This document shows positions 62,825 through 64,000 of a stretch of 64,000 nucleotides of DNA, piece after piece; positions within the stretch are counted from its first letter, which is position 1, and every line of letters starts with the position of its first letter. The position numbers and the translations under genes were made by a program. Source of the DNA: Frisingicoccus sp009929615 (GTDB taxonomy: Bacteria; Bacillota; Clostridia; Lachnospirales; Lachnospiraceae); the NCBI GenBank assembly GCA_028692275.1, contig JAQUXR010000010.1, forward strand, positions 1 to 64,000. The letters run 5' to 3'. The notes beneath the pieces were generated by a model. It was not told the origin of the DNA. It saw only the letters and a program-made list of their open reading frames with translations, and ran no database searches.

Positions 62825-64000
62825 CTATTCTCCACACTCTTTTTCTATCATCGTAAACTCATATGGCTCTAAAAAGCGTCTTTCGTATTCTTCCTTTAAT
62901 TCTTTGCGAAACTTCGGATGAGCAATCTTAATCAATGCCCTTGCACGTTCTCTCAAAGTTCTTCCTTTGAGTAATGCAATACCATATTCCGTAACAATGT
63001 AATGAATATCATTTCTTGATGTAGTTACTGCTGCACCCTGGTCAAGAAATGGCACAATACGGCTGACCGTTCCCTTCTTTGCAGTTGAAAGCATCGCTAT
63101 AATACTTCTTCCGCCCTTGCTCATGGCTGCTCCACGGACGAAATCCACCTGTCCGCCGACACCACTAAACTGCTTCAGACCAATACTTTCACTGACAACC
63201 TGTCCCATAAGGTCTACCTGTATACAACTGTTTATCGATACAACATTATCGTTCTTCGCAATAATTGCCGGGTCATTAACGTAGTCCACCGGGTTCATGG
63301 AAATCTCCGGGTTATCATCGATAAAGTCATATAGTCTTCGGGTTCCCATAACAAATGTAATAACACTTCGTCCTGGCTCTACCTGCTTCTTTTTATTATT
63401 AATAATACCGGCCAGCATCAAATCAATAATACCATCCGATGCCATCTCTGTATGAAGGCCCAAATTCTTCTTATCCCATAAAAATGGTACAACTGATTCT
63501 GGTATAGAACCAATACCCATCTGAAGACAGTCACCATCATTAATTAATGTTGAACAGTATTTCCCAATCTTATTCTCAAGAATACCAATATTTGCCGGCT
63601 GCATCTCCAGTATCGGCTCCGAATGTTCCACAATAAAATCAATATCACGCACATGAATCAGGTTCCCACCAAAGGTTCGTGGCATATATTCATTAACCTG
63701 TGCGATAACAATCTTCGCACTGTCTGCCACTGGCTTTGTATAATCGCTGGAAGTTCCAAAGGAACAGAAACCGTGCTTGTCCGGGCTGCTGACCATAACA
63801 AGTGCCACATCAACCGGCAGCTCTGTTCTGAAAAATTTTGGTATCTCATGAAAGAATCCCGGACTATAGTTGGCCTGCCCCATGGATACTGCCTCTCTTG
63901 TACCATTTCCAAGGAAAAAACCATTAAAAATAAAATGGCCTTTCATCTCCGGGCGTGTGTACTTACCTTCACCAATGGAAACTAAATGGCAAATCTCCAC
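62825..64000 (-). CDS. acetyl-CoA hydrolase/transferase family protein (N-terminus beyond window)
   Basis: 391 residues are visible and the frame is open to the window edge, so the first ~35-50 residues are missing; the GTG at the edge is probably internal. Family I CoA-transferase of the 4-hydroxybutyrate/butyryl-CoA:acetate type: GIGSIPESVVPFLWD, the catalytic Glu in LHTEMASDGI, SGVGGQVDFVRGA for CoA binding and VTEYGIALLKG. It moves CoA between acetyl-CoA and a carboxylic acid such as butyrate, propionate or 4-hydroxybutyrate; which one cannot be told. Confidence 0.87.
   Translation of the reverse strand: MEICHLVSIGEGKYTRPEMKGHFIFNGFFLGNGTREAVSMGQANYSPGFFHEIPKFFRTELPVDVALVMVSSPDKHGFCSFGTSSDYTKPVADSAKIVIAQVNEYMPRTFGGNLIHVRDIDFIVEHSEPILEMQPANIGILENKIGKYCSTLINDGDCLQMGIGSIPESVVPFLWDKKNLGLHTEMASDGIIDLMLAGIINNKKKQVEPGRSVITFVMGTRRLYDFIDDNPEISMNPVDYVNDPAIIAKNDNVVSINSCIQVDLMGQVVSESIGLKQFSGVGGQVDFVRGAAMSKGGRSIIAMLSTAKKGTVSRIVPFLDQGAAVTTSRNDIHYIVTEYGIALLKGRTLRERARALIKIAHPKFRKELKEEYERRFLEPYEFTMIEKECGE

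Overview
The window looks like a chromosomal segment of an anaerobic, spore-forming, low-to-moderate GC Firmicute, most likely a Lachnospiraceae-type Clostridia. Reasons: an alpha/beta-type small acid-soluble spore protein, WhiA/RapZ/HPr kinase/Crh-like gene order, a T-box controlled trp operon, four-subunit pyruvate:ferredoxin oxidoreductase, NfnAB, an NAD-linked [FeFe] hydrogenase, and strong AGGAGG-type ribosome binding sites. The species is inferred, not proven. No rRNA, tRNA or CRISPR array was seen.

Layout. 0.1-4.3 kb (minus): a 3-hydroxyacyl-CoA dehydrogenase and porCDAB. 4.4-8.2 kb: spore protein, CYTH-domain protein, MFS transporter with GntR/FCD regulator, lipoprotein. 8.3-11.4 kb (minus): fructose operon fruK-fruA-HPr. 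11.5-18.66 kb (minus): complete trpEGDCFBA operon behind a tryptophan T-box leader, with three tandem 118-bp palindromic repeats between the T-box terminator and trpE. 18.7-25.1 kb: ParB-like gene, MFS transporter, TIGR04076-like gene, pyridoxal kinase, pyruvate carboxylase. 25.2-32.2 kb (minus): uvrC, hprK, ROK glucokinase, murB, rapZ, whiA and a Crh-like protein. 32.3-42.5 kb: ftsH, pyrG, Cof-type phosphatase, nfnAB, murF, SNF-family transporter.

42.6-55.4 kb is the most unusual region. A minus-strand operon encodes NAD-linked [FeFe] hydrogenase subunits interleaved with an anti-sigma-type ATPase, and ends in a HydS-like putative H2 sensor (H-domain + Fes + PAS), a SpoIIE/PP2C phosphatase and an M18 aminopeptidase. 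Divergent from it lies a plus-strand operon of two DRTGG-domain proteins, an RsbW/RsbT-like ATPase, a second hydrogenase-like protein with altered H-cluster motifs, and a PHP-domain protein. Together they look like a redox/H2-sensing phospho-signalling module attached to the hydrogenase.

55.4-64 kb is more accessory: a MarR-regulated heterodimeric ABC exporter with a perfect palindrome on its promoter, an intact IS256-family insertion with 8-bp target duplication, a protein made largely of 26 uninterrupted heptads, a GNAT acetyltransferase and a CoA-transferase cut by the window edge.

How the genes fit together: POR makes reduced ferredoxin. The hydrogenase and NfnAB exchange electrons between ferredoxin, NAD(P)H and H2. 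Pyruvate carboxylase and the hydroxyacyl-CoA dehydrogenase/CoA-transferase handle carbon flow. Carbon regulation is represented by HPr kinase and two HPr paralogues with complementary lost phosphorylation sites (His15 kept/Ser46 lost in one, the reverse in the other).
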